64,000 bases of DNA from Porphyromonadaceae bacterium (GTDB lineage: Bacteria > Bacteroidota > Bacteroidia > Bacteroidales > Porphyromonadaceae). A program made the translations under genes and the position numbers. A model generated the notes under the pieces. That model was not told the origin of the DNA and ran no database searches. It worked only from the letters and a program-made list of their open reading frames with translations. This document shows, in pieces, positions 44,936 through 54,463 of this stretch (positions within the stretch are counted from its first letter, which is position 1; every line of letters starts with the position of its first letter). Where the stretch lies: assembly GCA_030528555.1 (NCBI GenBank), contig JAUMYQ010000004.1, forward strand, positions 52,807 through 116,806, written 5' to 3'.

Positions 44936-46735
44936 TCAGCGACTCTGGCGCTTGCGCTCAGTTTCATCTAGGATAATCTTGCGCATACGCTGGCTCTCAG
45001 GTGTTATCTCTACATATTCGTCTGGCTTGATGTACTCAAGAGCGTCCTCTAAGCTAAAGACCACTGGAGGGGCCAAAGCGACCTTATCGTCACTACCCGA
45101 GGCGCGCATATTGGTAAGCTTCTTACTCTTGCAGACATTCACCACGAGGTCCCCCTCTTTGCTATGCTCTCCAATGACCTGCCCCGCGTAGACCTCATCC
45201 TGAGGCGAGATGAAGAAGCGCCCACGGCTCTGGAGGTTATTCAGCGCATAAGCAAAGGCCGTCCCCGTCTCGAGTGCAATAATAGATCCATTCGTTCGCC
45301 TATCTATCTCTCCCTTCCAAGGCTGATACTCTAAGAAGCGATGCGCCATCACCGCCTCTCCAGCCGAGGCCGTTAGCACGGAGTTGTTCAGCCCAATGAT
45401 ACCACGCGAGGGGATGTTGAACTCGAGGAAGGTCCTATCGCCCTTCGTTTCCATCATCGTCATCTCGCCCTTGCGCCTGGTCACAAGATCGATAATTTTG
45501 CTAGCGCACTCCTCGGGCAGATTGACCGTCAGATGCTCCACAGGCTCGTGCTTCACGCCATCAATCTCACGGATAATCACCTGTGGCTGCCCCACCTGTA
45601 GCTCGTAGCCCTCACGGCGCATCGTCTCGATAAGAACCGAGAGGTGCAGCACGCCACGCCCATAGACGAGCCAACTATCCGCCGTCTCGGCAGGCTCTAC
45701 ACGGAGAGCGAGATTCCTATCCAGCTCACGCATCAGACGCTCGTGGATGTGGCGGCTCGTGACGAACTTGCCCTCCTTGCCATAGAAAGGGGAGTTGTTG
45801 ATCGTAAAGAGCATACTCATCGTAGGCTCATCGACGGCAATTGTGTCAAGCGCCTCGGGGCAAGACACATCAGCGATGGTCTCACCAATCTCAAAGCCCT
45901 CAATACCGACAAGGGCGCAGATGTCGCCCGAAGACACTGAGGGAACTTTCGTTCGTCCCAGCCCCTCGAAGATATTTACCTCCTTGATGCGCATCTTAGC
46001 CATTGTGCCGTCACGCTTGCAGAGCATCACGTCCTGCCCCTCGATGAGCGTACCACGATGTACACGCCCCACAGCGATACGCCCTACATAGCTCGAGTAG
46101 TCGAGCGAGGTAATAAGCATCTGCCCAGGGCCCTCGATCTGCTCAGGGGCGGGGATTTGCTCGAGGATAGTGTCCAAGAGGATGGTAATATCCTCCGTAG
46201 GCTCGTTGTAGTCCTTACTCATCCATCCCTGCTTGGCAGAGCCGTAGATGGTCTCAAAGTCCAGCTGATCTTCGCTAGCCCCGAGGCTAAACATCAGGTC
46301 GAAGACCATATCTTGCACCTCACTGGGGCGGCAGTTCGGCTTATCAACCTTATTAATAACCACAATGGGCTTTAGCCCCATCTCGATCGCCTTTTGAAGA
46401 ACGAAGCGTGTCTGTGGCATCGGCCCTTCGAAAGCATCCACCAGCAACAGGCAGCCATCGGCAAGATTGAGCACACGCTCCACCTCGCCCCCAAAGTCGG
46501 CATGCCCTGGGGTGTCGATGATATTGATCTTGACATCCTTGTAGCGGATACTTACATTCTTGGATAGGATGGTGATACCGCGCTCTCGCTCTAGATCATT
46601 GTTATCTAGATAGGTGTCTACCTCGGCGACCTTGTCATCACGAAATAGCTTACCAGCCAAAAGTAACTTATCCACAAGCGTAGTCTTACCATGGTCTACG
46701 TGAGCAATGATCGCTATATTTCTTATATTCTGCAT
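44936..46735 (-). CDS. typA: Ribosome-associated GTPase TypA/BipA
   Basis: Translational GTPase with roles in ribosome assembly at low temperature and stress. G1 is HVDHGKTTL at residues 12-20, switch I contains ERERGITI near 49, G3 [10 protein letters not shown] near 75, and G4 NKVDKP near 129. The typical BipA C-terminal domain ends near residue 599. The ATG at 46735 matches the family start; the frame extends 15 codons upstream. A TACTTTTG -7 box lies on the minus strand at 46766-46759. Confidence 0.97.
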   Translation of the reverse strand: MQNIRNIAIIAHVDHGKTTLVDKLLLAGKLFRDDKVAEVDTYLDNNDLERERGITILSKNVSIRYKDVKINIIDTPGHADFGGEVERVLNLADGCLLLVDAFEGPMPQTRFVLQKAIEMGLKPIVVINKVDKPNCRPSEVQDMVFDLMFSLGASEDQLDFETIYGSAKQGWMSKDYNEPTEDITILLDTILEQIPAPEQIEGPGQMLITSLDYSSYVGRIAVGRVHRGTLIEGQDVMLCKRDGTMAKMRIKEVNIFEGLGRTKVPSVSSGDICALVGIEGFEIGETIADVSCPEALDTIAVDEPTMSMLFTINNSPFYGKEGKFVTSRHIHERLMRELDRNLALRVEPAETADSWLVYGRGVLHLSVLIETMRREGYELQVGQPQVIIREIDGVKHEPVEHLTVNLPEECASKIIDLVTRRKGEMTMMETKGDRTFLEFNIPSRGIIGLNNSVLTASAGEAVMAHRFLEYQPWKGEIDRRTNGSIIALETGTAFAYALNNLQSRGRFFISPQDEVYAGQVIGEHSKEGDLVVNVCKSKKLTNMRASGSDDKVALAPPVVFSLEDALEYIKPDEYVEITPESQRMRKIILDETERKRQSR

Positions 46736-46808
46736 CGAGTAATTGTATTTGTCGGGCGCAAAAGTACGCAAATTGCCCATTTTATTGGGGAATTTCGAGA
46801 CCGAGACA

Positions 46809-49772
46809 TCAGTGTGCCTCTAGCCAACTTGCCCCAATACCTACTGCTACCTCCAAGGGAATGGATAGGGCCGCAAGGGCATCCTGCATCGTCTGTCTAA
46901 TAAGGGGGACGACTACCTCAACTTCGTCTTTAGGAACATTAAAATTCAGCTCGTCATGCACCTGAAGTATCATACGACTGCGAAGTTTGCGTCGCCGTAT
47001 CTCTCGATAGATGTGTATCATCGCTATCTTAATGATGTCCGCTGCCGTACCTTGCAGGGGAGCATTGATGGCGTTACGCTCAGCATAGCCTCGCACAATG
47101 GCATTGCCACTACTGATGTCTGGCAGATATCGCCTGCGTCCAAGTATGGTACTTACATAGCCCTCCTCTCTGGCTTGTAGAACAATCTGTTCCATATACC
47201 GCTGCACCCCTGGATAGGTGGCGAAGTAACCCTCAATGAGCTTCTTGGCCTCCGTGCGACTAATGCCAAGCCTATCGGCCAGTCCAAAGGCGCTAATGCC
47301 GTAGATGATGCCGAAGTTCGCCGTCTTCGCCTCTCGTCGCTGCAGGCTCGTCACCTCACTGATGTTGATGCCGTGGATCTTGGCTGCCGTCGCCTCGTGG
47401 ATGTCCTGCCCCGATCGGAACGCCTCTATTAGCCCCTCGTCCCCACTGATGTGCGCCATCAGCCGCAGCTCTATCTGCGAATAGTCCGCACTGACGAAGA
47501 CATCGCCCTCTGAGTGCGGCACAAAGGCCGCACGGATGGCACGCCCCTCATCGGTACGGATGGGGATGTTCTGTATATTGGGGTTGGTGCTGGAGAGCCG
47601 CCCTGTGGCTGCCACGGTTTGATTGAAGCTCGTGTGCAGGCGACCATCGGGATAGAGCAGCTCGGGGAGCGCATCCACGTAGGTCGAGAGTAGCTTCTTG
47701 AGGCCTCGATAGTCTAGGATCTTGCCCACAATGGGGTGCTTGCCACGCAGCTTCTCCAGCACCTCTTCACTCGTGGTATAGCCACCCGACTTCGTCTTCT
47801 TGGGCTTATCGACAATCTTTAGTTCATCGTAGAGCAACTCGCCCACTTGCTTGCTACTATTGACGTTGAAGGGATGCCCAGAGAGCGTAAATATCTCCTC
47901 CTCTACGCTAAGGAGCTTGGCGTTGAGGTCTCTCGAGATCCTACTCAGCACCTCGGTATCTAGGCGTACGCCCTCCTGCTCCATCGATGCCAGTACAGGG
48001 ATGAGCGGCATCTCGATCTCACGGAAGAGGGAGGTCTGCCCACGCTCCTCGAGAATTGGAGCGAAGAGCTTATAGAGGCGAAAGGTGAGAGCAGCGTCTT
48101 CGGCAGCGTAGTAGCGTAGCCGCTCGTGGGGTACGGCACGGAGGTTGGGCTGCTTGGTGCTTTGTGGCGCAATCATTTGCTCAAAGCTCATGGGGATGAT
48201 GCCGAGATGCCTTTCGCTCAGCTCGTCCAGCCCATGCCTCATATCGGGGTAGAGCAAGTAGTGCGCCACCATAGTATCAAAGAGCGGTAGCCCCACGGTC
48301 ACGCCATAGCGTGCCAGCACCATAAGGTCGTACTTAATGTTTTGCCCCACTTTAAGGATCTCGTGCGAGGCGAAGACATCTTTGAGGGGAGCGAGCAACT
48401 CCAGCGTCCGAACCCTATCCTCGGGGAGGAGCAGGAAGTAGGTGTCGTCCTTGCCGAGGGCAAAGCTCATAGCCACAAGGTTTGCTACAAGAGGGTCTAC
48501 GCCTGTGGTCTCGGTGTCGAAGGCAACAATGCCACAGGAGCGAATCTTCTCTGCCAAAGCCTGAACATCCGCTACGCTATGTAGCTCGGTAATGTTTAGG
48601 TCGAGCGGTTCGCTTGTAGGGGCAGCCACCACCTCGCCATCGGGCGTGTAGCTCTGGTCGAAGAGATCGCCCAAAGCTGCACCTACCTCGGTCGTTTCAC
48701 CCTGTGCCTCACCTCCCTGCGCCTGCGCTGCGCTTGTCTCATCGCCACGTTCGGCAACGCCTTTTCTAGCTGCTCCTGCGCCTCGTGTCGTAGCCCTCTC
48801 GCCACCACATACTGCGCCTTGCAGCCCTGCGACTGTGCCCTTGTCGCTCGTGGAGGTACTTGCTGCTCCCTCGGCTGCCGTCCGCCCAGTGCGTGTGGCT
48901 ATGCGCCCCATCAGCGTCCGAAACTCCAGCTCCGTGTACAGCACTTTCAGTGCCTCGACATCGAGATCTTGACGAACGTAGAGCTCGGGCGAAAACTCGA
49001 TTGGCACGCTCGTACAGATAGTCGCCAGCTCTCGAGTCATCTCGGTTGAGGCACGCCCAGCCTCAAGATATTCCTTCGCCTTGCCCTTAATCTCGGCAAG
49101 GTGAGCGTAGATCCCCTCAATACTACCATATTGCCCGAGGAGCTTTTGGGCGGTCTTGTCACCGATACGTGGGCAGCCAGGCAAATTGTCTGCAGAGTCG
49201 CCCACGAGGGCGAGGTAGTCGAGTACTTGCCCCGTGTGGCTTAGCCCAAACTTGGCACAGATCTCTGCCTCCCCCCAGGTCTCGTAGCCTCCCCCCTGCA
49301 TGGGGCGATACATACGCACGCGAGGACTAACGAGCTGTCCATAGTCCTTGTCGGGCGTGACCATCAGCACCTCGAGGTCTTGTCCCGAGGCTTCGGCACG
49401 TCTGGCGAGCGTGCCGATCACATCGTCCGCCTCATAGCCCGCGACCTCTAGGATGGGAATGCGGTACGCCTCCAGTAGCCTCTTTATGTACGGCACAGCA
49501 AAGCGTATCGCCTCGGGCGTTTCGTCCCTGTGCGCCTTGTAGTCGGGGTAAGCTTCATGCCGAAACGTCCCCCCAGGAGGGTCGAACGCCACGGCGATCA
49601 TGTCGGGCGTTTCACTGTCGAGTATCTCATCGAGCATCAGGGCAAAGCCAAAGATGGCACTAGTATTTTCGCCACGACTATTGATGCGTGGCGAGCGAAT
49701 GAAAGCATAGTAAGCCCGAAAGATCAAGGCATAAGCGTCTAGTAAGAACAGACGTTGGGGAGACTTTATCAT
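46809..49772 (-). CDS. polA: DNA polymerase I
   Basis: 987-aa enzyme with 5'-3' exonuclease (residues 1-270), proofreading exonuclease (VAFDTETTGVDP near 414, DxE intact) and polymerase domains (DYSQIELRL near 735, QVHDEL near 940). Between the exonucleases, residues about 297-375 form a low-complexity Ala/Gly/Thr/Glu-rich linker that most PolA proteins lack or keep short. The start is 4 bp after the mutarotase stop, so it is read from the AGE-mutarotase transcript at least in part. Confidence 0.96.
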   Translation of the reverse strand: MIKSPQRLFLLDAYALIFRAYYAFIRSPRINSRGENTSAIFGFALMLDEILDSETPDMIAVAFDPPGGTFRHEAYPDYKAHRDETPEAIRFAVPYIKRLLEAYRIPILEVAGYEADDVIGTLARRAEASGQDLEVLMVTPDKDYGQLVSPRVRMYRPMQGGGYETWGEAEICAKFGLSHTGQVLDYLALVGDSADNLPGCPRIGDKTAQKLLGQYGSIEGIYAHLAEIKGKAKEYLEAGRASTEMTRELATICTSVPIEFSPELYVRQDLDVEALKVLYTELEFRTLMGRIATRTGRTAAEGAASTSTSDKGTVAGLQGAVCGGERATTRGAGAARKGVAERGDETSAAQAQGGEAQGETTEVGAALGDLFDQSYTPDGEVVAAPTSEPLDLNITELHSVADVQALAEKIRSCGIVAFDTETTGVDPLVANLVAMSFALGKDDTYFLLLPEDRVRTLELLAPLKDVFASHEILKVGQNIKYDLMVLARYGVTVGLPLFDTMVAHYLLYPDMRHGLDELSERHLGIIPMSFEQMIAPQSTKQPNLRAVPHERLRYYAAEDAALTFRLYKLFAPILEERGQTSLFREIEMPLIPVLASMEQEGVRLDTEVLSRISRDLNAKLLSVEEEIFTLSGHPFNVNSSKQVGELLYDELKIVDKPKKTKSGGYTTSEEVLEKLRGKHPIVGKILDYRGLKKLLSTYVDALPELLYPDGRLHTSFNQTVAATGRLSSTNPNIQNIPIRTDEGRAIRAAFVPHSEGDVFVSADYSQIELRLMAHISGDEGLIEAFRSGQDIHEATAAKIHGINISEVTSLQRREAKTANFGIIYGISAFGLADRLGISRTEAKKLIEGYFATYPGVQRYMEQIVLQAREEGYVSTILGRRRYLPDISSGNAIVRGYAERNAINAPLQGTAADIIKIAMIHIYREIRRRKLRSRMILQVHDELNFNVPKDEVEVVVPLIRQTMQDALAALSIPLEVAVGIGASWLEAH

Positions 49773-49775
49773 AGT

Positions 49776-51053
49776 TTATTCTTCACTTTCTAAATCTATG
49801 AGATGAGGCAGGAGGTAAAGCTGGCTGGAGCGTATGCCTGGCTTGCGCTCACCGCCAATAAGTAAGTGCATATTGGGCGCGTACTCCGCGAGGACAGCAT
49901 CGGCTCTCGGGGGGAGGCCCATCGGGAGCTTCGTCCACCGTCCCTCGGGTACGGCTAGGTCTTCCTGCCACAGCCAAGCGTGGGGGGAGAACTTGTACCA
50001 CGCCTCGGGGTGCAGGAGGTACTCACGGCTTTCACGCTTTAGTCGCTCCACCTCGGCAGTATCGCCCTGCCACGAAGCCAGGCGCAGTCGCTGCCCTCGC
50101 TGGATGGCAGGAAGGAACTTGTCCAGATGTACGCCCCCTGCGAAAAGGACGCTGCGCTCGTTCACCTGACACAGTGCACCACCGCCCAGCGTCACGCCCA
50201 GGTCACGCATCTCTTTGGGGAAGCCGCCAGTGTCTTGCCACTCGTCTTTGTCGGCATCGTAGCGCATGAGGCTAAGCATAGCCTCGGCTGGTATCGCCTC
50301 CTGCTCCGAATGGGCAATGCTGCCGAGCATATAGATGTAGCTCGGTGTAGCCCAAGCAAGCGTCTTGAGGAGCGTAGGACTGGGGTAGGCGTGCACCGCC
50401 TCCCAGCTCTTCGCCCCCTCGCCCTCCATAGGGCTGCGGTAGACCTCTGCCGTCAGTCCCTTGGCGCTACTACCCCCGATGAGGTAATACGCCCCCCGAT
50501 GAGCCACAAGACTTGCACCACTGCGTCCCTCGGGCAGGCAGCTATGCAGGCGCACCACCACGCTATCCGGGCTAATGACTTCCAGCATATAGACCTCCGA
50601 GCGCGTGCCGGCCCCATCTTGCCCCCCAGCAATGAGCGCACCAGTGGGCGTAGTGAGCGTAGCAGAATAAGCTAAGGCGTGGGGAAGCCGCCCCACGAGC
50701 CTCCAGCGGATGCTATCCTCCACGAGCTGCCCAGTATAGATGTCGCTATAAAAACGCTTCTTGCCCCCATCGGCAGCGGACACCTCGGGGAAGTTACAGC
50801 CGCCCATCATCCAGATGATGGGGCTTGCCTCCCTCTCTAAGCGCACCACGCCAGCGCTATGCCCCGAGACGCCTTGAGCGTATTGATCATCGAGGGCTGG
50901 GGTTGGGAGGGCGAGCGGGTCGCCCTCGCCCAGCTGGGCTTGCTCATACTGCCCCCCTGACTTGAGGGAAGAAGCTAAATGAGGCTTCGCCCCACAGGCT
51001 ACGCTGAAGAGCATAGCCAGCAGGGCGAAGCACGAGGTCGCTGTCTGTATCAC
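49776..51053 (-). CDS. Cyclically permuted mutarotase / kelch-repeat protein
   Basis: 425-aa kelch beta-propeller, related to NanM-type sialic acid mutarotase (cyclically permuted form). Repeats with Gly-Gly turns are seen at IWMMGGCNFP, ALIAGGQDG, YYLIGGSS, SVLFAGGVH and HLLIGGERK. The N-terminus is a signal peptide with a possible lipobox (SVAC). The GTG start at 51053 overlaps the epimerase stop by one base (TAGTG), so the two are translationally coupled. Together they suggest handling of N-acetylneuraminate or ManNAc, but no lyase gene is in the window. Confidence 0.8.
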   Translation of the reverse strand: MIQTATSCFALLAMLFSVACGAKPHLASSLKSGGQYEQAQLGEGDPLALPTPALDDQYAQGVSGHSAGVVRLEREASPIIWMMGGCNFPEVSAADGGKKRFYSDIYTGQLVEDSIRWRLVGRLPHALAYSATLTTPTGALIAGGQDGAGTRSEVYMLEVISPDSVVVRLHSCLPEGRSGASLVAHRGAYYLIGGSSAKGLTAEVYRSPMEGEGAKSWEAVHAYPSPTLLKTLAWATPSYIYMLGSIAHSEQEAIPAEAMLSLMRYDADKDEWQDTGGFPKEMRDLGVTLGGGALCQVNERSVLFAGGVHLDKFLPAIQRGQRLRLASWQGDTAEVERLKRESREYLLHPEAWYKFSPHAWLWQEDLAVPEGRWTKLPMGLPPRADAVLAEYAPNMHLLIGGERKPGIRSSQLYLLPHLIDLESEE

Positions 51054-52237
51054 TAGAGGGTAGCTAGGATTTCCTCACAGAGCTGGTAGCTCTTGATCAT
51101 CATGCGAGGGATATGAAACGGACCTTTGAAGATGTTCCCCTTGGCAGGCTGCGCCACAGAGCCGTCACGATGAAGGTAGCCGTACCACTCGCCATACTTG
51201 TGGTCGGGGAAGTGGGCGTAGGTCCAGTCGCTAATCTCGCGGTGCATCTTGAGGTACTTCTCGTCGCCTGTGAGGCTGTAGGCGTGGAGCGTGGCGATGA
51301 CCGACTCGGTCTGTGGCCACCAAAACTTCATATCCTGCGAGTAGTCCTGCGCTGGGAAGCCCTTGCAGTCGCGGAAGTTGATGATGCCTCCATACTCCTC
51401 ATCCCAACCCCAGTCCCAAGACCAGTCAAGGATAGTCAGAGCCATCTCCTGCAATTCCTTATCTCCCCCACGATACTTCACCTCGTCAAGGAGAAACCAA
51501 GCTGTCTCGATGCAATGCCCTGGATTAATTAGCCGTCCGTTGATGGTATCAACGAACTCGCCATTTTCGCCCACGCCCTCGAGGAGCGCCTTGTACTCGG
51601 GCTTCATGAAGTAGGTTTTTAGTTCGTAGATGGAGTCTGCGATTTGCTTGTCGAGCCTAGGGTCTGCGATGGCTGCACGAAGGCGTGCCGCTACGTTGAG
51701 CATAATCATCACGATCGAGTGCGAACGCCCCCGTACATGCGCCTCGTACTTACTGGGCAATGCTCCGGGCGTGGTGAGCCAGCCCTGTACCTTGCAGAAT
51801 AGCTCCAAGGCACGCTCGGCATAGCTCCTCTCGCCCGAGGCGATGCTATACTCCGCCATCGCGATGATAGCAAAGGTTTCGGAGAAGACGTAGCGTCGTA
51901 GGCGCAGAGGAGTGCCATCGCCCATCACCTCAAAGTACATACGTCCGTCCTCACGGAAGCAGTGTTTCGTGAGGAAGTCGATGCAGCTCTTCGAGGCTTC
52001 GAGGTACTGGCTCTTGGGGCTAATGCTGTTGTAAGCACTGGCGAAGATGTAGCCAGCACGCCCCTGAAACCACACGCTCTTGGTCGTATCCATCAGTCGC
52101 CCCTCACGATCGAGGCAGGTATATATGCCACCGTGCTGGCGATCTAGTCCATGCTTGAGCCAAAAGGGAAGGATGTTGTTCTCAAGGTCGCTCTTGTACC
52201 GCTCAGCCCAATAGGCGAGATATGTCTTTGTATTCAT
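51053..52237 (-). CDS. N-acylglucosamine 2-epimerase (AGE) family protein
   Basis: 394-aa (alpha/alpha)6 barrel. HGLDRQHGGIYTCLDREG near residue 30, VWFQGRAGYIFA near 56, and the late motif DMKFWWPQTESVIATL near 305 are characteristic. The family interconverts ManNAc and GlcNAc, though some members act on cellobiose or mannose. Coupling to the mutarotase gene favours the sialic acid role. It has a full consensus promoter at 52273-52304, so the AGE-mutarotase-polA run starts here. Confidence 0.85.
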   Translation of the reverse strand: MNTKTYLAYWAERYKSDLENNILPFWLKHGLDRQHGGIYTCLDREGRLMDTTKSVWFQGRAGYIFASAYNSISPKSQYLEASKSCIDFLTKHCFREDGRMYFEVMGDGTPLRLRRYVFSETFAIIAMAEYSIASGERSYAERALELFCKVQGWLTTPGALPSKYEAHVRGRSHSIVMIMLNVAARLRAAIADPRLDKQIADSIYELKTYFMKPEYKALLEGVGENGEFVDTINGRLINPGHCIETAWFLLDEVKYRGGDKELQEMALTILDWSWDWGWDEEYGGIINFRDCKGFPAQDYSQDMKFWWPQTESVIATLHAYSLTGDEKYLKMHREISDWTYAHFPDHKYGEWYGYLHRDGSVAQPAKGNIFKGPFHIPRMMIKSYQLCEEILATL

Positions 52238-52272
52238 TGCTTTACTCTACATTATTACCTTGTTGTAGTAGA

Positions 52273-52304
52273 CAAAAGTACGCCATCTCCCCTCCTCCTC
52301 CAAA
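52273..52304 (-). promoter_or_regulatory. Promoter of the AGE-mutarotase-polA operon
   Basis: On the minus strand TTTG (52304-52301), exactly 20 nt, then TACTTTTG (52280-52273), 35 bp before the epimerase ATG. A perfect fit to the TTTG/TAnnTTTG pattern. Confidence 0.8.
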
Positions 52305-52427
52305 ACCCATATATTGCCTTAACTTCTGATGGGTGCCATGAGCCCGTCTACTCAAGTAAAAGAAATGGGGGCTACATTATGCCCCCAGTCCCTTATGCTT
52401 CATTGTTCTTTACCTAATTCACCTAAA

Positions 52428-53096
52428 CTAGAAGCGGAAGCCAAGCGTAGTATAGAAATTCTTGTTCTTACCATCGCTGGCTTGATCCTTACCAAACTGG
52501 TTTACGAAACCGAACTCAGTACCGAGGCGGAGATAGAACTTATTGTACTCAATAGCAGCAGAAATACCGAGACCTGCATCGAAACGCTTAGCGTCCTTAT
52601 TCAAATCATAGAGGTTCTGCTCCCCGAGCTTAGCCGCAAGGGCATAGCTGAAGTATGGACCAACCTCTACAGAAGCTGCAAAAGCACTAGCAAATGCCGC
52701 ACGCATGCCGAAGTTTACAGGCACGCTAATGTTGTGCGTTGTAACCTGACCCGAGGCAAGCCCCTTGATAGCATCAATGACCTCTACACCAGGAAAACCG
52801 CCGAAAGCAGAAGCCAGATCTCCAAGAGCATTGCTTACAGCCTGAGAAGTAGTCTTATAGCCTCCCATTTTGTAGGTAACACCTGGAGCAAGGTACACGC
52901 TCACCGCGCCAGGGGCTGTGAGACCAACCTCTACGGCCGCACCAGCACGCAGACCAGTCTTAGTACTCGCACTCTGCTTCTCAAAAGACATGTTACTAAA
53001 AGCAGCACCAACTTCTACACGAGGTGTCACAGACTGAGCACTTACACCAAGCACACCTGCTGCCAATACTAGGGCAGTTACAATCATTTTCTTCAT
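52428..53096 (-). CDS. Outer-membrane beta-barrel protein
   Basis: 222-aa protein with a signal peptide (MKKMIVTALVLAAGVLGVSAQ) and alternating hydrophobic strands of a small barrel. It ends TTLGFRF, the C-terminal aromatic signal for outer-membrane insertion. Function is unknown; such proteins are often abundant porin-like or adhesin proteins in the order. TATCTTTG on the minus strand (53149-53142) is the likely -7 box. Array copy F lies 190 bp upstream of the start. Confidence 0.8.
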   Translation of the reverse strand: MKKMIVTALVLAAGVLGVSAQSVTPRVEVGAAFSNMSFEKQSASTKTGLRAGAAVEVGLTAPGAVSVYLAPGVTYKMGGYKTTSQAVSNALGDLASAFGGFPGVEVIDAIKGLASGQVTTHNISVPVNFGMRAAFASAFAASVEVGPYFSYALAAKLGEQNLYDLNKDAKRFDAGLGISAAIEYNKFYLRLGTEFGFVNQFGKDQASDGKNKNFYTTLGFRF

Positions 53097-53285
53097 ATTT
53101 TTTCTATTTAGCAGATAAACCTATAATTAGTTTAACAGAAGCAAAGATATTCTTTTTTAAGAAACAACCTAAAACTCTCCCTAGACACATTGGGCAAACG
53201 TATCAAAATCGAGCTCATCTTTCGGTAAAATCTATCTCCACCTCAAAAATCAGATAATCACCTTATCCTGAAATAATTAGACATA

Positions 53286-53405
53286 CCCCCCCATTTTTGC
53301 GCAAAATGTTCCCGAACTTTTTTCTCAGAGTTCCCGAACTTTTTGGAAAAAGATCGGGAAGTTTTTTCCAAAAGTTCCCGAAGATTTTTTGGATAAATCG
53401 GGATA
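53286..53405. repeat. 22-bp-phased GTTCssGAAC array, copy F
   Basis: Units at 53308 and 53330 (both GTTCCCGAAC), 53352 (GATCGGGAAG), 53374 (GTTCCCGAAG) and 53396 (AATCGGGATA), with a C7-bearing degenerate unit in register at 53286. All spacings are 22 bp. Reverse orientation. Confidence 0.9.
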
Positions 53406-53500
53406 CATTATAACTACCTCATAACCAATAAATTTTAAAAGAAGACAGTCTAAACAAAAGAGAGATATAGTCGGCCCAAACCCTAATAGGGTATCTTACT

Positions 53501-53547
53501 TCAAAAGCCGAGGGGCGAGCCCAATTGGCTCGCCCCTCGGCTTTTGA
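53501..53547 (-). terminator. Terminator of rpmE2
   Basis: A perfect 21-bp stem, 53501-53521 with 53527-53547, and a 5-nt loop, 18 bp past the rpmE2 stop. Confidence 0.85.
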
Positions 53548-53565
53548 AGATACCACAAGTAACGC

Positions 53566-53817
53566 TTACTTCTTACGGTTACCGTAGCGACTCATAAACT
53601 TGTCTACACGTCCAGCGGTGTCCACCAGCTTAGCCTTACCCGTGAAGAATGGATGAGATGTACTAGAGATCTCGACCTTAATCAGCGGATAAGTCACACC
53701 ATCAACCTCAATGGTCTCCTTAGCAGGCATCGTAGAGCGAGTAATGAAGATGTCCTCGTTGGACATGTCCTTGAATACTACTGGACGATAGTTCTCAGGG
53801 TGAATACCTTTTTTCAT
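53566..53817 (-). CDS. rpmE2: 50S ribosomal protein L31, type B
   Basis: 83-aa ribosomal protein. It has no CxxC zinc motif, so it is the C-minus type B form. [17 protein letters not shown] at the N-terminus and [13 protein letters not shown] near residue 52 are signatures. In bacteria with two forms the C-minus protein is used when zinc is scarce; whether a second L31 exists cannot be seen. It has its own consensus promoter and terminator and is monocistronic. Confidence 0.96.
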   Translation of the reverse strand: MKKGIHPENYRPVVFKDMSNEDIFITRSTMPAKETIEVDGVTYPLIKVEISSTSHPFFTGKAKLVDTAGRVDKFMSRYGNRKK

Positions 53818-53897
53818 TATGATTGTCTTTGAGTTTAATATCTATATACTACTAAATACTGCTTGGTAACCGTAACAAAACGAGCTATAATGGACTG

Positions 53898-53929
53898 CAA
53901 ATTTAGAGATAATTATTTAACATTCCAAA
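53898..53929 (-). promoter_or_regulatory. Promoter of rpmE2
   Basis: On the minus strand TTTG (53929-53926), exactly 20 nt, then TAAATTTG (53905-53898), 80 bp before the rpmE2 ATG. Confidence 0.75.
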
Positions 53930-53974
53930 TGTTTACCATCCTCACTTAGGTCTAAGCTCAGGGAATCATCAAGC

Positions 53975-54011
53975 AAATGTCCCCTATGAGCTAAACTCAT
54001 AGGGGACATTT
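53975..54011 (-). terminator. Terminator of the lptE-secG operon
   Basis: A perfect 16-bp stem, 53975-53990 with 53996-54011, and a 5-nt loop, 38 bp past the secG stop. Confidence 0.8.
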
Positions 54012-54049
54012 CTCATTTATCTCAGTAGCCTTCGCGCAAAAGCTAAAAG

Positions 54050-54439
54050 CTACTCTGCTTGTACAGGTGCATCTGTAGCAGATGGGGCTTCTGCACTAGG
54101 GCTTGCTGGCAACGTGTTCTCATTAGCGCCAAAACCTGTGATCCCCTGTGGTACGATCTGTCTAGCGGCCTGCTCTTCGATACCCTGCTGTACCATATCG
54201 CTATCGCTCTTCTCACCTTGAGAGACAAGAGCTGTAGAGGCTATACACAATACCATAAGTGTACCCATAAGGTACCAAGTGGCTTTCTCAAGCACATCGG
54301 TAGTCTTACGCACGCCCATAATGCTGTTACTAGAAGAGAAACTAGCTGCCAAACCACCCCCCTTGGACTTTTGGATGATGACCACAAAAACCAAGGCAAG
54401 GGATGCCAGCACAATGAGCACAGTAATGAATGTATACAT
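54050..54439 (-). CDS. secG: Protein translocase subunit SecG
   Basis: 129-aa membrane protein of the SecYEG channel. Two hydrophobic segments (residues 1-20 and about 53-72) flank the conserved cytoplasmic loop VVIIQKSKGGGLAASF near residue 20. The C-terminal 50 residues are a low-complexity Gln/Ala/Pro tail, longer than in E. coli SecG (110 aa). It is the last gene of the sigma54 regulator-lptE-hypothetical-secG operon. Confidence 0.93.
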   Translation of the reverse strand: MYTFITVLIVLASLALVFVVIIQKSKGGGLAASFSSSNSIMGVRKTTDVLEKATWYLMGTLMVLCIASTALVSQGEKSDSDMVQQGIEEQAARQIVPQGITGFGANENTLPASPSAEAPSATDAPVQAE

Positions 54440-54463
54440 CTCTTAGTTCGATTATATTTTACG

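Noticed and set aside
52329-53072. 247-aa plus-strand frame opposite the 222-aa barrel gene
   Set aside because: Antisense to a gene with signal peptide and barrel C-terminus; Ser/Thr-rich shadow translation without features.
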